From: CADEED01 sp039931065
GTDB lineage: Bacteria > Pseudomonadota > Gammaproteobacteria > Steroidobacterales > Steroidobacteraceae
Assembly (NCBI GenBank): GCA_039931065.1
Contig: JBDTSP010000001.1
Location: forward strand, 124,001-188,000
Length of the DNA: 64,000 nucleotides
Reading direction: 5' to 3'
Below the pieces are notes generated by a model. The model did not search any database and was not told the origin of the DNA. It saw only the letters and a list, made by a program, of their open reading frames with translations. Below are positions 41,501 through 50,355 of this stretch, piece by piece. Each line of letters begins with the position of its first letter. Position 1 is the first letter of the stretch. A program made the translations under genes and the position numbers.

Positions 41501-42460
41501 ATGATGCAGGTTCCCATCAAGCGGGCGATCGAGCGCGTGCCCGGCGGCATGATGGTGGTGCCACTGTTGTGCGGCGCCTGCTTCGCGACCTTCTTCGCGG
41601 GTACCGCGCAATTCTTCGGCTCGTTCACCGGTGCGCTGTTCACGGGCGCGTTGCCGATCCTGGCGGTGTTCTTCGTGTGCACCGGGGCCAGCATCGACTT
41701 CAAGGCAACCCCGTACATCCTCAAGAAAGGCGGCAGCCTGTTCGCGGTCAAGGTCGCCATCGGCATCTTGTTAGGGCTGGTGTTCGGGCGGCCGCTGGGC
41801 GAGGCGCCGGTCGGCGCGGGTGTGTTCGCCGGCATCTCGACGCTCGCCATCGTCGTCGCGATGAACGACACCAACGGCGGCTTGTACATGGCGTTGATGG
41901 GCCAATACGGCCATCCTCGCGACGTGGGCGCCTACACCGTGATGTCGCTCGAATCCGGGCCGTTCCTCACGATGGTGACGCTGGGCGTCGCCGGGCTGTC
42001 GGCATTTCCGTGGCCCACGCTGGTGGGCGGCATCCTGCCACTGCTGTTCGGAATGCTCATCGGCAACCTCGATCGCGAGATGCGCGAGTTCCTGAGTCGC
42101 GCGATTCCCGTGATGATTCCGTTCTTCGCCTTCGCGCTCGGTGCCAATCTCGATCTTGCCAGGGTGTGGCAGGCCGGGTTGTTAGGGCTGTGCCTCGGCG
42201 TCGCCGTGGTGATCGTCACCGGCATTCCGTTGTTCTTCGTCGACCGGCTGACGGGTGGTAGTGGAGTGGCGGGGGTTGCCGCGGCTTCGACCGCCGGCAA
42301 CGCGGTGGCCGTGCCGGCGATCATCGCGAGCGCGAACCCGGCGTACGCCGGGGCGGCGGCGCAAGCCACGATCCTCGTAGCCGCCTGTGTCGTGGTCACC
42401 GCGATCCTGGTGCCGCTCGTCACCGCCTGGACCGCGCGCCGCGTGGGCATGGTCAAGTAG
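41501..42460 (+). CDS. kdgT: 2-keto-3-deoxygluconate permease family transporter (KdgT)
   Basis: A 319-residue transporter of about ten helices. KdgT family marks are KRAIERVPGGMMVVPLLCGA, GTAQFFGSFTGALFTGALPI and the MNDTNGGLYMALMGQYG segment. In enterobacteria the family imports 2-keto-3-deoxygluconate, a pectin breakdown product, by proton symport. Here it is followed directly by a DUF1537 kinase and PdxA2, the same order as in Salmonella, which suggests the true cargo may be D-threonate or a related four-carbon acid sugar. ATG 41501 is preceded by AGGGG at ten bases. Confidence 0.85.
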   Translation: MMQVPIKRAIERVPGGMMVVPLLCGACFATFFAGTAQFFGSFTGALFTGALPILAVFFVCTGASIDFKATPYILKKGGSLFAVKVAIGILLGLVFGRPLGEAPVGAGVFAGISTLAIVVAMNDTNGGLYMALMGQYGHPRDVGAYTVMSLESGPFLTMVTLGVAGLSAFPWPTLVGGILPLLFGMLIGNLDREMREFLSRAIPVMIPFFAFALGANLDLARVWQAGLLGLCLGVAVVIVTGIPLFFVDRLTGGSGVAGVAAASTAGNAVAVPAIIASANPAYAGAAAQATILVAACVVVTAILVPLVTAWTARRVGMVK

Positions 42461-43738
42461 ATGGGAGAGACCTGGCTCATCCTCGCTGACGATCTCACTG
42501 GCGCCGCGGATGCGGCGATCGGCTTTGCGCGGCGCGGCCAGCACACCGAGCTGACCTGGGGTGAACCTTTCGCCGCCGATCTCGGCGACGCCAGCGTGCT
42601 TGGCTACGATTGCGACAGCCGGCGCCTCGGCGCGGACGATGCGGCTGCGGCACAACGAGCGGCCGCGGCGCGTTGCCTGCAACGCGGCCCGTTCTCCATG
42701 TTGTACAAGAAGATAGATTCGACGCTGCGCGGGCAACCGGCCGCCGAGATTGCCGCTTTGTGCGGAAACCTGCCCGCGCCGTTCGAACGTGCCTTCGGCA
42801 TTTTTGCCCCCGCCAATCCAGCCGTGGGCCGCACCACACTCGATGGCCGCGTGGTGGTGAATGGCGAGCCGCTTGAATCCACCGAAACCTGGCGTCGCGA
42901 ACATACATACCCGGACGCGGATCTGGTCGCGATCATCGAAAGCGCTGCGCTGCGCGCCATCAAACTACCGTTGGCGCAGGTGCGGGCCGGTGGCAAGGCG
43001 CTGTACGCGGCATTGGCCGCGGCCGGAGCTGCGGTGGCGGATACCCATGGCACGATCCTGATCTGCGACGCGGAAACGGATGAAGATCTCGAGCGGATCG
43101 CCGACGCGGCACGCGCCCATGGCGGGCCGAAATTCTTCATCGGCACCGCCGGGTTCGCCAACGCGCTGGCGCGGGGCCTGGCGCCAGCCGAGCGGCAGAC
43201 CGTTGCGATTGCGCCGTCGCGACATGGCGCACTGGTCGTGGTCGGCTCCCTCGCCAGTATCGCGCGCGCCGCGGCGCGCGAGCTCGCGGCCGCGAGCGGC
43301 GTGCGCCACGTATTGTTCACGGCGGAGATCCTGTTGGGTGCGGATGCGCGGACCCGGACCAGCATGGCCCTCGATATCCGCGCCGCCCTTGATCGTGGCA
43401 TCGACGTGCTGGTCGAAATGCCGCTCGACGAAGAACCCGATCTTTCCATCGGCCCAGCGCTGGTTCGCGCGCTCGCGATCTGTCTCGCGCCGGCGTTGTC
43501 ACGCATGAGTGGCCTCGTCGCGACGGGCGGAGAAACCGCCGCGGCGTTGTTGAGGCAATGTTACGTTGGACAGGTTCGATTGCTGGACGAGTTGGAAGCG
43601 GGGATGTCGCTGGGTCTCATGGCGCGTGACAACGGCGTGCCGATCATCACCAAACCGGGCGCTTTCGGTGATCCACACAGCCTCATTCGTGCGCTCGACA
43701 GACTTCGTTCGATTCGACAGACGGGAAAAGTCGCATGA
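42461..43738 (+). CDS. dtnK: Four-carbon acid sugar kinase (OtnK/DtnK, DUF1537)
   Basis: A 425-residue cytoplasmic kinase. The N-terminal domain begins WLILADDLTGAADAAIGFAR with the acid-sugar-binding motif, then SMLYKKIDSTLRG. The C-terminal ATP-binding domain has GTAGFANALARGL and ATGGETAAALL (the GGxTA phosphate loop of the family). D-threonate kinase and D-erythronate kinase belong here; the PdxA2 neighbour makes D-threonate kinase the better guess: it phosphorylates D-threonate at O4. It starts directly after the permease stop and overlaps pdxA2 by four bases (ATGA). Confidence 0.88.
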   Translation: MGETWLILADDLTGAADAAIGFARRGQHTELTWGEPFAADLGDASVLGYDCDSRRLGADDAAAAQRAAAARCLQRGPFSMLYKKIDSTLRGQPAAEIAALCGNLPAPFERAFGIFAPANPAVGRTTLDGRVVVNGEPLESTETWRREHTYPDADLVAIIESAALRAIKLPLAQVRAGGKALYAALAAAGAAVADTHGTILICDAETDEDLERIADAARAHGGPKFFIGTAGFANALARGLAPAERQTVAIAPSRHGALVVVGSLASIARAAARELAAASGVRHVLFTAEILLGADARTRTSMALDIRAALDRGIDVLVEMPLDEEPDLSIGPALVRALAICLAPALSRMSGLVATGGETAAALLRQCYVGQVRLLDELEAGMSLGLMARDNGVPIITKPGAFGDPHSLIRALDRLRSIRQTGKVA

Positions 43739-44739
43739 CCCTTTCGAGCGGAATTCTGCCAACCATTGCGATAACGATGGGTGATGCCGCCGGCATCGGT
43801 CCCGAAATCATCATGAAGGCGCTGGCGTCGGCGGACGTGCGCGCGATGTGTAATCCACTGGTGATCGGCGATGGCGAACGCCTGCGTCGCGCGGGTGAAC
43901 TGGTCGGCACACATCTGAAGATCGAAAGTCTCGACGATCCAAAGGAAGCTGCCTATCACCACGGCAACGTGGAGTGCATAGACCTCGCCAACATTCCGGA
44001 AGACCTGCCTTTCGGCAAGAGGTCCGCGATTGCCGGCGAAGCGGCGTATCGCTACATCGAGCGCGCGGTGCGAATCGTGGAGTCGGGCGGCGCGCAGGCC
44101 ATCTGCACCGCGCCGCTCAGCAAGGAAGCGTTACACGCCGCCGGGCACAAATATCCCGGTCACACCGAGTTGCTGGCGGCGCTCACCAACACGCCCGAAG
44201 TATCGATGATGCTGGTGGCTCCGAAGCTGCGCGTGATCCACGTGACGACTCACATGGGGTTGCTGGACGCCATCGAGCGCATCGACGCGCCGCTGGTCGA
44301 GCGCGTCATCGCGCGCGGGCACGACACTCTGGTGCGCGCAGGGATCACGCAGCCGCGCATCGGTGTGTGCGGCATCAATCCGCACGCGGGCGAAAATGGC
44401 TTGTTCGGCCGTGGCGAAGAGGCGGTCAAAATCGATCCCGCGGTTGCGAACTGCCGTGCGCGAGGCTGGGATGTGAAGGGACCATTACCCGCGGACACGT
44501 TGTTCTTTCTCGCGGCGCGCGGCGACTACGACATCGTCGTCGCGATGTATCACGACCAGGGTCACGGTCCCATCAAGGTGATGGGACTCGAAGCCGGCGT
44601 GAACATCACCGTTGGTCTGCCCGTGGTGCGCACGTCCGTCGACCACGGTACCGCGTTCGATATCGCCGGCAAGGGTGTCGCCGACGAGCGCAGCCTCATC
44701 GAGGCATTGCGCCAGGCCGCGGAGCTCGCGCCGAAGTAG
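43735..44739 (+). CDS. pdxA2: 4-phospho-D-threonate 3-dehydrogenase (PdxA2)
   Basis: A 334-residue enzyme of the PdxA family with TMGDAAGIGPEI at the N-terminus, metal-binding histidines in HVTTHMGLLDAI and YHDQGHGPIKV, and VRTSVDHGTAFDIAG. PdxA itself oxidises 4-phosphohydroxy-L-threonine in vitamin B6 synthesis; the co-location with DUF1537 kinase and KdgT marks this as PdxA2, which oxidises and decarboxylates D-threonate 4-phosphate to dihydroxyacetone phosphate. Operon coupling is by ATGA overlap. A role in B6 synthesis is not fully excluded, since no other pdxA is in view. Confidence 0.85.
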   Translation: MTLSSGILPTIAITMGDAAGIGPEIIMKALASADVRAMCNPLVIGDGERLRRAGELVGTHLKIESLDDPKEAAYHHGNVECIDLANIPEDLPFGKRSAIAGEAAYRYIERAVRIVESGGAQAICTAPLSKEALHAAGHKYPGHTELLAALTNTPEVSMMLVAPKLRVIHVTTHMGLLDAIERIDAPLVERVIARGHDTLVRAGITQPRIGVCGINPHAGENGLFGRGEEAVKIDPAVANCRARGWDVKGPLPADTLFFLAARGDYDIVVAMYHDQGHGPIKVMGLEAGVNITVGLPVVRTSVDHGTAFDIAGKGVADERSLIEALRQAAELAPK

Positions 44740-45296
44740 CGCCTCGTCTTCCAATACGAAGTCGACCAGTTGGGCGGCGGCATGCAGGGGACGCTGAATC
44801 TCTGCTACTGCGTCGCGCAGGACATCAACAGCGGGTTCTGTCAGCCCGTGCGTCGCAAACGTGCGTACGGTACGTTTTGTGGCGCCGACAAGGCCGAAGT
44901 GTTCATCGGTGCGAACCACTCCGACCAATCGATCATCCGATCTGGCCGCCAGCACAGGCTGGCGCCTTTCGCGCAGCCCGACCGGCAAGCGCAATTCAAG
45001 GGCTCACTACACCGTCGCTCTGCGCATGCGGTTTGCGATTGCGCGCGGAAATTCGTTGTTAGCGTTATCACAAGTTCTTGCGCGCAAGCGTCGGTAAGCT
45101 TCGCAATGACACCGATTTCCGCCGTGATAACCCCGAAAGTGTGCTAAAAAACGCGCCTGTTTGATCGATGATGATCAGTAGTGACCGATTGCAACCGCTA
45201 CCAATTGATACGGTCCGAGCGATTTCAGAGGCCCTCAGAGGCTTCGACGAGTCCGAGAAGTGCACCTTGTCCGCGCTCTGTGTGCTTTTCGACATC
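44740..45296. other. Gap without a recognised gene
   Basis: Two long, overlapping open frames cross the first half on opposite strands (44770-45147 on +, 44485-44994 on -), neither with a known domain or ribosome site; at most one is real. At 45168 a plus-strand ATG opens MMISSDRLQPLPIDTVRAIS, running to 45407 through a hairpin and into the 3' end of lldD, which argues against it. Base composition is lower in G+C near 45060-45240 than in the neighbours. It may be remnant sequence. Confidence 0.45.
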
Positions 45297-45331
45297 GGAG
45301 CGCAGTCAGCACCCTTCGCTGACTGCGCTCC
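45297..45331. terminator. Perfect 14-bp stem hairpin downstream of lldD
   Basis: GGAGCGCAGTCAGC is followed by the loop ACCCTTC and the exact complement. It lies 45 bases past the lldD stop on the transcript side. There is no T run after the stem on either strand, so it may be an RNA stabiliser or a weak, factor-dependent terminator. Confidence 0.5.
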
Positions 45332-45375
45332 ACCTTCCCGCGCTGATGTGGAACCGCGGCGAAGGCAGTCTGCGG

Positions 45376-46515
45376 TCAGGGTCGGCGGACGAGAATGTCG
45401 CGCGTGACGTTGCGAACGTCGTTGGCGCCGGTGAGCGCGAGGCTCACGGCCAGTTCCTTGCGGATGATATCGAGTGCGAGTGATACGCCGGCTTCACCGC
45501 GCGCGGCGAGCGCGTAGAGAAATGCCTTGCCCATGAGGCAGCCCTTGGCGCCGAGGGCGAGAGCCTTGAGAACATCCTGGCCGGTGCGCACGCCGCCATC
45601 GAACAAGACATCGCATCGGCCGGCGACGGCATCGACGACTTCGGGAAGCGCGGAAATGGTCGATCGCGCGCCGTCGAGCTGACGGCCGCCGTGGTTCGAA
45701 ACAACCATGGCATCGACGCCGTGTTCGCAGGCGAGCCGAGCATCTTCGGCGTCGAGGATGCCCTTGATGATGATCTTGCGCGGCCATTGTTCGCGCAGCC
45801 AGGCGAGATCTTTCCAGGTGACGGTGGGATCGAACTGCTGCGAGATCCATTCGGAAAGTGTCTTGAGGCCACCGGTGCCTTTCATGCGGGCTTCGAGGTT
45901 GCCGAAAGTGCGGCGCCTGCCGGTGAGCACCTTGAACGCCCAGCTGGGGCGCATCGCAACCTCGAACATGTTCTTGAGCGTGAGTCTGGGCGGAATCGAC
46001 AGGCCGTTTTTCGGGTCGCGGCGCCGCAGGCCCTGCACCGGCATGTCGACGGTGAGCATGATGGCCGAACAGTTGGCGACCTTGGCGCGCTCGAGCAACT
46101 CCTGGTTGAAGCTGCGATCGCGCATCAGGTAGACCTGAAACCAGAAGGGCTTTTGTACCGCGCCGCGCACGTCTTCGATCGAGCAGATGGACATCGTGCT
46201 CAGGCAGAACGGCACGCCGAAGGCCTGCGCGGCACGCGCGCCCAGCATCTCGCCATTCGCGTGAAAGAGACCAGTGAGGCCGGTCGGACCGATGCCGAGC
46301 GGAATGGACCAGTCCTCGCCGAGGATATTCGTGGCGAGCTGCTGCTTCGACACGTCGATCATGACGCGCTGGCGCAGCTCGATGGCCTGAAGGTCGGCAA
46401 GGTTGCGATTGAAGGTGACTTCATCGTACGAGCCGCGATCGGCGTAGTCGAAGATGGCGCGCGGCACGCGCCGGCGCGCGAGCTCACGAAGATCGGCGAT
46501 GCTGTTGATGACCAT
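45376..46515 (-). CDS. lldD: FMN-dependent L-lactate dehydrogenase (alpha-hydroxy-acid oxidase family)
   Basis: A 379-residue TIM-barrel flavoprotein. Family features are SIADLRELARRRVPRAIFDY, GPTGLTGLFHANGE, the FMN/substrate motif VVSNHGGRQLDGARS (catalytic His in NHGGRQ), and GVRTGQDVLKALALGAKG. It oxidises L-lactate to pyruvate, passing electrons to the respiratory chain at the inner face of the membrane. It is last on the minus strand after rhaD and rhaI, and fits the need to oxidise the L-lactate made from lactaldehyde. A palindromic repeat occupies the 130 bases upstream, and no ribosome site is visible between it and the start. Confidence 0.9.
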   Translation of the reverse strand: MVINSIADLRELARRRVPRAIFDYADRGSYDEVTFNRNLADLQAIELRQRVMIDVSKQQLATNILGEDWSIPLGIGPTGLTGLFHANGEMLGARAAQAFGVPFCLSTMSICSIEDVRGAVQKPFWFQVYLMRDRSFNQELLERAKVANCSAIMLTVDMPVQGLRRRDPKNGLSIPPRLTLKNMFEVAMRPSWAFKVLTGRRRTFGNLEARMKGTGGLKTLSEWISQQFDPTVTWKDLAWLREQWPRKIIIKGILDAEDARLACEHGVDAMVVSNHGGRQLDGARSTISALPEVVDAVAGRCDVLFDGGVRTGQDVLKALALGAKGCLMGKAFLYALAARGEAGVSLALDIIRKELAVSLALTGANDVRNVTRDILVRRP

Positions 46516-46523
46516 TAATGAGT

Positions 46524-46643
46524 ATGGGGACAGCCCCCGTTTCCTAGCAAAAGGGGTCAGGCCACTACGCGCCTCGCTCGAAAGTTAGTGCCAAGAGCAA
46601 TGAGGACTGACCCCTTTTGCTAGGAAACGGGGGCTGCCCCCAT
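46524..46643. repeat. REP-like element: 37-bp inverted repeat
   Basis: Arms 46524-46560 and 46607-46643 are 37 bases long and match at 36 of 37 positions; 46 bases lie between. The left arm begins ATGGGGACAGCCCCCG and ends AAAAGGGGTCAG. The element starts eight bases before the lldD start codon and ends two bases before the rhaI stop codon, filling almost the whole gap. Each arm can itself fold (GGGGACAGCCCCC). Similar sequences are known as REP elements mobilised by RAYT transposases; no such transposase is in this window. Confidence 0.8.
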
Positions 46644-46645
46644 TC

Positions 46646-47944
46646 CTAGACTATGCCACCACCGAGGCTTTGTTTGCCCGGCCGATTTTGCCCGCATTTC
46701 GTCCGATAACCGCTGGCGCGATACGCCGCGACCGGATCGATCGCCGCGCCTTTCTGCAGCCGCGCCTGGGCGAGTATCGGCGATACATCCGTGGTAAAGC
46801 CGCGTTTCAAAGTCTGCGCTGCCATCAACGCGTCATTGCCGATGCGATATTCGTGCAATTTCGACCGCTCGACGATCAGTGCCTGCGCGTACGCGCGCTG
46901 CAGTTCGATGGCGCTGGTCATCAGGCTCTCCAGCGGATCGGTCACGTTGTGTGACTGATCGAGCATGTGCGCGGGGCGGAAGTCAGGCGCCTTGGCGAGC
47001 TCGGCTTCCACCAGTTCGTTGAAGACCAGGAACAGGCGGAACGGTTCGATGGAACCAGCGTCGAGATCGTCGTCGCCGTATTTGGAGTCGTTGAAGTGGA
47101 AGCCGCCGAGACGCCGTGCGTGCACCAGCCGGGCGACGATCATCTCGATGTTCACGTTCGGCGCGTGATGACCCAGGTCCACCAGGCAAAAGGCCCTGGG
47201 CCCGAGCGCTTGCGCGGCCATCAGCGAGCTGCCCCAATCCTGGATCACCGTCGCATAAAACGCCGGCTCGTACATCTTGTGTTCGATGAACATCCGCCAG
47301 TCTTCGGGCAGCGCCTTGTAGATGGACGACATCGATTCGAGATAACGCTCGAAGGCGCGGCCCAGGTGCGACTGGCCGGGAAAGTTGGCGCCGTCGCCGA
47401 TCCACACCGTCAGTGCCTTCGACCCGAGCTTTTTGCCGGCGTTGATGCAGTCGATGTTGTGCGCCACGGCTTGCGCGCGGGTGGCCGCGTCGGTATTCGT
47501 GAGGCTGCCGTATTTGTACGACAACGACTGGCCGGCCTGATCCTGAAACGTGTTCGAGTTCATCGCATCGAACCCGAGGCCGAGTGCGGCGCCATGTTCG
47601 CGCAAGCTCGCGTAATCGTCGGTCTTGTCCCAGGGGATATGCAGCGACACGGTTGGCGTGGCGCCGGTCACTTTATTGATGACGGCGCAATCTTCGAGCT
47701 TCTCGAAGATGTTGCGCGGTTCGCCGATACCCGGGAAGCGGCCGAAACGCGTGCCGCCCGTGCCGACGCCCCAGGAGGGCACGGCGACTTTGAAATTCGC
47801 GACGGCCTTGGTGATGTCGTCGATCTTGATGCCGCGGCGTTCGAGTTGCGCACCGAGAGCCGTGTAGTCGGATGAAAGCACGCTGGTGAGCGGCTTGTTG
47901 GCGGACGCGAGGTAGTTCGCGTCGCGCGGATCGGCGTAAGTCAT
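46646..47944 (-). CDS. rhaI: L-rhamnose isomerase (RhaI type)
   Basis: A 432-residue TIM-barrel isomerase of the Pseudomonas/rhizobial RhaI type. Marks are WGVGTGGTRFGRFPG, the metal-binding loop IGDGANFPGQ, EHKMYEPAFYATV, VDLGHHAPNVNIE and GGFHFNDSKYGDDDLD. It interconverts L-rhamnose and L-rhamnulose with divalent metal ions. GAGGGG precedes ATG 47944. rhaD ends 20 bases upstream on the same strand, so rhaD-rhaI form one unit. The long upstream frame reaching 47995 is not used. Confidence 0.93.
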   Translation of the reverse strand: MTYADPRDANYLASANKPLTSVLSSDYTALGAQLERRGIKIDDITKAVANFKVAVPSWGVGTGGTRFGRFPGIGEPRNIFEKLEDCAVINKVTGATPTVSLHIPWDKTDDYASLREHGAALGLGFDAMNSNTFQDQAGQSLSYKYGSLTNTDAATRAQAVAHNIDCINAGKKLGSKALTVWIGDGANFPGQSHLGRAFERYLESMSSIYKALPEDWRMFIEHKMYEPAFYATVIQDWGSSLMAAQALGPRAFCLVDLGHHAPNVNIEMIVARLVHARRLGGFHFNDSKYGDDDLDAGSIEPFRLFLVFNELVEAELAKAPDFRPAHMLDQSHNVTDPLESLMTSAIELQRAYAQALIVERSKLHEYRIGNDALMAAQTLKRGFTTDVSPILAQARLQKGAAIDPVAAYRASGYRTKCGQNRPGKQSLGGGIV

Positions 47945-47963
47945 GAACCCCTCGCGCGAAGAA

Positions 47964-50219
47964 TCAACGGGTGAACGCACCCGCATTGCCGGCATCGACG
48001 TTCACGATATTACCGGTCGACTTGGCGGAACGCTCGGAGGCGAAGAACGCCACGGCCTCGGCCACGTCTTCCGGATACACGCTGCGTTTGAGCAGGCTGC
48101 GTTCCCGATATACGGTCTCGAGATTGTCGACGCTGGTCTTGTTCTGCGCCGCACGCTGGGTGGCCCATTCGCCCTGCCAGATCCGCGAGCCCCGCAGCAC
48201 CGCGTCCGGATTGACGACATTGACGCGGATGCCGAGCGGCGCGCCTTCGAGCGCGAGACAACGCGCGAGGTGCAGCTCCGCCGCCTTGGCAGTGCAATAG
48301 GCAGCGGCGCCAGGTGAAGCGGCCAACGCGTTCTTCGAACCGATGAATACGATCGAGCCGCCGATGCCCTGCGACTTGAACAACTGGAAAGCCTGGCGCG
48401 CGATCAGGAAATATCCGGTCGCGAGGATGTCCATGTTCCGCTGCCAGAGGGCGAGGGTGGTGTCCTCGACCGGTGAGGCCGAGGCGATGCCGGCGTTCGA
48501 AATGCAGATGTCGACGCCGCCGAATTTCCAGGCGCTGTCGCGGAAGCCGGCGATGACGGCGTCTTCGCGCGTGACGTCCACCCATGAAGACGCAACCACG
48601 TCGGCGCCGTATTTCTTCTTGAGCTCGGTTTCCGCGTCGGCCAACGCATCACGGTCGATGTCGCAGATGACAACGCAGGCGCCTTCGTCCATCAGGCGCC
48701 GTGCTGTGGCGAGTCCGATGCCACCGGCACCGCCGGTGATCAATGCCACCCGCCCGGCCAATGCCTTCGGCTTCGGCATGCGCTGCAGTTTGGCTTCTTC
48801 GAGATCCCAGTACTCGATGTCGAACGCTTCCTGCTCGGGCAGGCCACGGTAGGTAGACACGCTGGCCGCGCCGCGCATCACATTGATCGCGTTGACGTAG
48901 AACTCACCGGCGATACGCGCGGTGGCCTTGTCAGCGGCGAAAGTGATCATGCCGACGCCCGGCACCAGATAGACCACTGGGTTGGCATCACGCATTTTCG
49001 GCGAACCGGCACGTTTGCAGCTGTCGTAGTACTTGGCGTAACGCTCTCGATAGGCGGCGATGGCCGGTTTCACGCGGGCGGCGAGATCCGCGGTCGAATC
49101 CTTCGCGGCGTCGAATGGCAGCACCAGCGGCCAGATCTTGGTGCGCAGGAAATGGTCGGGACAGGATGTGCCGAGCGCCGCGAGGGTGGCGAGCTTCTCG
49201 CCGCCGACAAAGTCGAGCACGGTTTCGCTGTCGTCGAAGTGGCCGACTTTAATTGTGGGGACTGCTTTAATTGTGGGGGCTGCACCCGCCGCGGGGGCTG
49301 CACCCACACCAACCCCGGAACCCACACCAACCCCGGAACCCACACCAACCCCGGAACCCACACCAACCCCGGAACCCACACCAACCCCGGAGATAAGTCC
49401 CCGAATGATCGGCATGATTTCAGCCGCGACTTCGCGGCGGCGATCGATCGTCAACGCGGGCGTCGCCACGGCGCCGAACGGCCGCTTGCCACGCGAATGA
49501 GTGTCAAGCCAGATCGTGGCGCGATTGATGATGTCGAGCGTGTTCACGTAACAGGCTTTCGACGTATCGGCCCAGGTGAACAGGCCATGCGCCTCGAGAA
49601 CGGCGCCCTTGAGCTTCGGATTCTTCTGCGTGAGATCGCGCAGTTTGAGGCCAAGTTCGTAGCCTGGGCGGACCCACGGCAACCAGCCGATCTCGTCGCC
49701 GAAGATCTGTTTCGTCAACGCCTGCGAATCGGCCGACGCCGCGATCGCGATCAACGCGTCGGGATGCATGTGATCGACATGCGCGTGACTGACAAGGCCG
49801 TGCAACGGGGTATCGATGCTGGCCGCGCGCGGATTGAGGTTGAACGCGCAATGGGCGTAAAGGGGCACGAGAACGCCGTCCGGATCCTTGCCGTTCGTTT
49901 TCGCAGCAGCGTGGAATTTCTCGAGCTCGAGAAACTTCTCCATATATAGAGTGGAGAGGCCGTCGAGTTTCATAGTGCCAAGGTCGCCGCCCGAGCCCTT
50001 GACCCAGAGCACGTCGACTTCCTTGCCCGTCAGCGGATCTTTTTCCTTGAGCTTGGCCGAGGTATTGCCGCCACCAAAGTTGGTGATGCGCTTGTCGCTG
50101 CCCAGGAGGTTGGAGCGATACAGAAGTAACTCGGCAGGAGAGAGCTTGGCCGCCTGGGCGTCATCCCAGCGGTTCTCAATTTCCAGTGACGCCTGAGGCG
50201 CAATCTGAACCACACTCAT
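47964..50219 (-). CDS. rhaD: Bifunctional rhamnulose-1-phosphate aldolase/short-chain dehydrogenase (RhaD)
   Basis: A 751-residue fusion. Residues ~1-470 are a class II aldolase domain (NFGGGNTSAKL, VKGSGGDLGTM, HAHVDHMHPDALI with metal-binding histidines, LEAHGLFTW), splitting L-rhamnulose 1-phosphate into dihydroxyacetone phosphate and L-lactaldehyde. Residues ~490-751 are an SDR domain (ALITGGAGGIGLATARRL, ISNAGI, catalytic AYCTAKAAE) that oxidises lactaldehyde to L-lactate with NAD+. Between the two conserved blocks RGLIS and VGHFDDSETV, about 47 residues (278-324) are an in-frame repeat insert not expected in the family. The divergent rhaR starts 137 bases away. Confidence 0.93.
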   Translation of the reverse strand: MSVVQIAPQASLEIENRWDDAQAAKLSPAELLLYRSNLLGSDKRITNFGGGNTSAKLKEKDPLTGKEVDVLWVKGSGGDLGTMKLDGLSTLYMEKFLELEKFHAAAKTNGKDPDGVLVPLYAHCAFNLNPRAASIDTPLHGLVSHAHVDHMHPDALIAIAASADSQALTKQIFGDEIGWLPWVRPGYELGLKLRDLTQKNPKLKGAVLEAHGLFTWADTSKACYVNTLDIINRATIWLDTHSRGKRPFGAVATPALTIDRRREVAAEIMPIIRGLISGVGVGSGVGVGSGVGVGSGVGVGSGVGVGAAPAAGAAPTIKAVPTIKVGHFDDSETVLDFVGGEKLATLAALGTSCPDHFLRTKIWPLVLPFDAAKDSTADLAARVKPAIAAYRERYAKYYDSCKRAGSPKMRDANPVVYLVPGVGMITFAADKATARIAGEFYVNAINVMRGAASVSTYRGLPEQEAFDIEYWDLEEAKLQRMPKPKALAGRVALITGGAGGIGLATARRLMDEGACVVICDIDRDALADAETELKKKYGADVVASSWVDVTREDAVIAGFRDSAWKFGGVDICISNAGIASASPVEDTTLALWQRNMDILATGYFLIARQAFQLFKSQGIGGSIVFIGSKNALAASPGAAAYCTAKAAELHLARCLALEGAPLGIRVNVVNPDAVLRGSRIWQGEWATQRAAQNKTSVDNLETVYRERSLLKRSVYPEDVAEAVAFFASERSAKSTGNIVNVDAGNAGAFTR
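49247..49390. repeat. 18-bp minisatellite, eight units, inside rhaD
   Basis: The region is eight 18-base units in frame. The left two share CTTTAATTGTGGGG, the third is a mixture, and the last five are near-identical copies of AACCCACACCAACCCCGG. On the coding strand they read (GVGVGS)n followed by AAPAAG, AAPTIK and AVPTIK. The period of exactly 18 keeps the rhaD frame open. It lies in the aldolase half at residues 278-324. Confidence 0.85.
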
Positions 50220-50309
50220 CCCATGTCTCCGGCTTGAACGGCGCTAAAGTAGGCGCCAGCCGCCTCATTTTTACGGTGAGGCTGTTTAACACACGAAGCC
50301 GTCATATAC

Positions 50310-50336
50310 AATCAATCACGTTCAGAATCGATCACG
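50310..50336. promoter_or_regulatory. Direct repeat in the rhaD-rhaR gap, candidate RhaR operator
   Basis: AATCAATCACG and AATCGATCACG (one mismatch) are spaced 16 bases apart centre to centre, about one and a half helical turns. They lie 20 bases before the rhaR start and 90 before rhaD. DeoR-family repressors commonly bind such spaced repeats. TTTAAC-N16-TACAAT at 50285-50312 is a possible but weak promoter. Confidence 0.4.
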
Positions 50337-50355
50337 GCTTTCACCAGGTGATCCC

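Noticed and set aside
44485..44994. 169-residue minus-strand frame after pdxA2
   Set aside because: Half is antisense to pdxA2; no domain or ribosome site supports the remainder.
45168..45407. 79-residue plus-strand ORF before lldD
   Set aside because: It runs through a strong hairpin and into lldD on the other strand, and has no ribosome site.
49303..49391. CRISPR-like direct repeats
   Set aside because: Units of 18 bp abut without spacers and are in frame inside rhaD, so it is a minisatellite.
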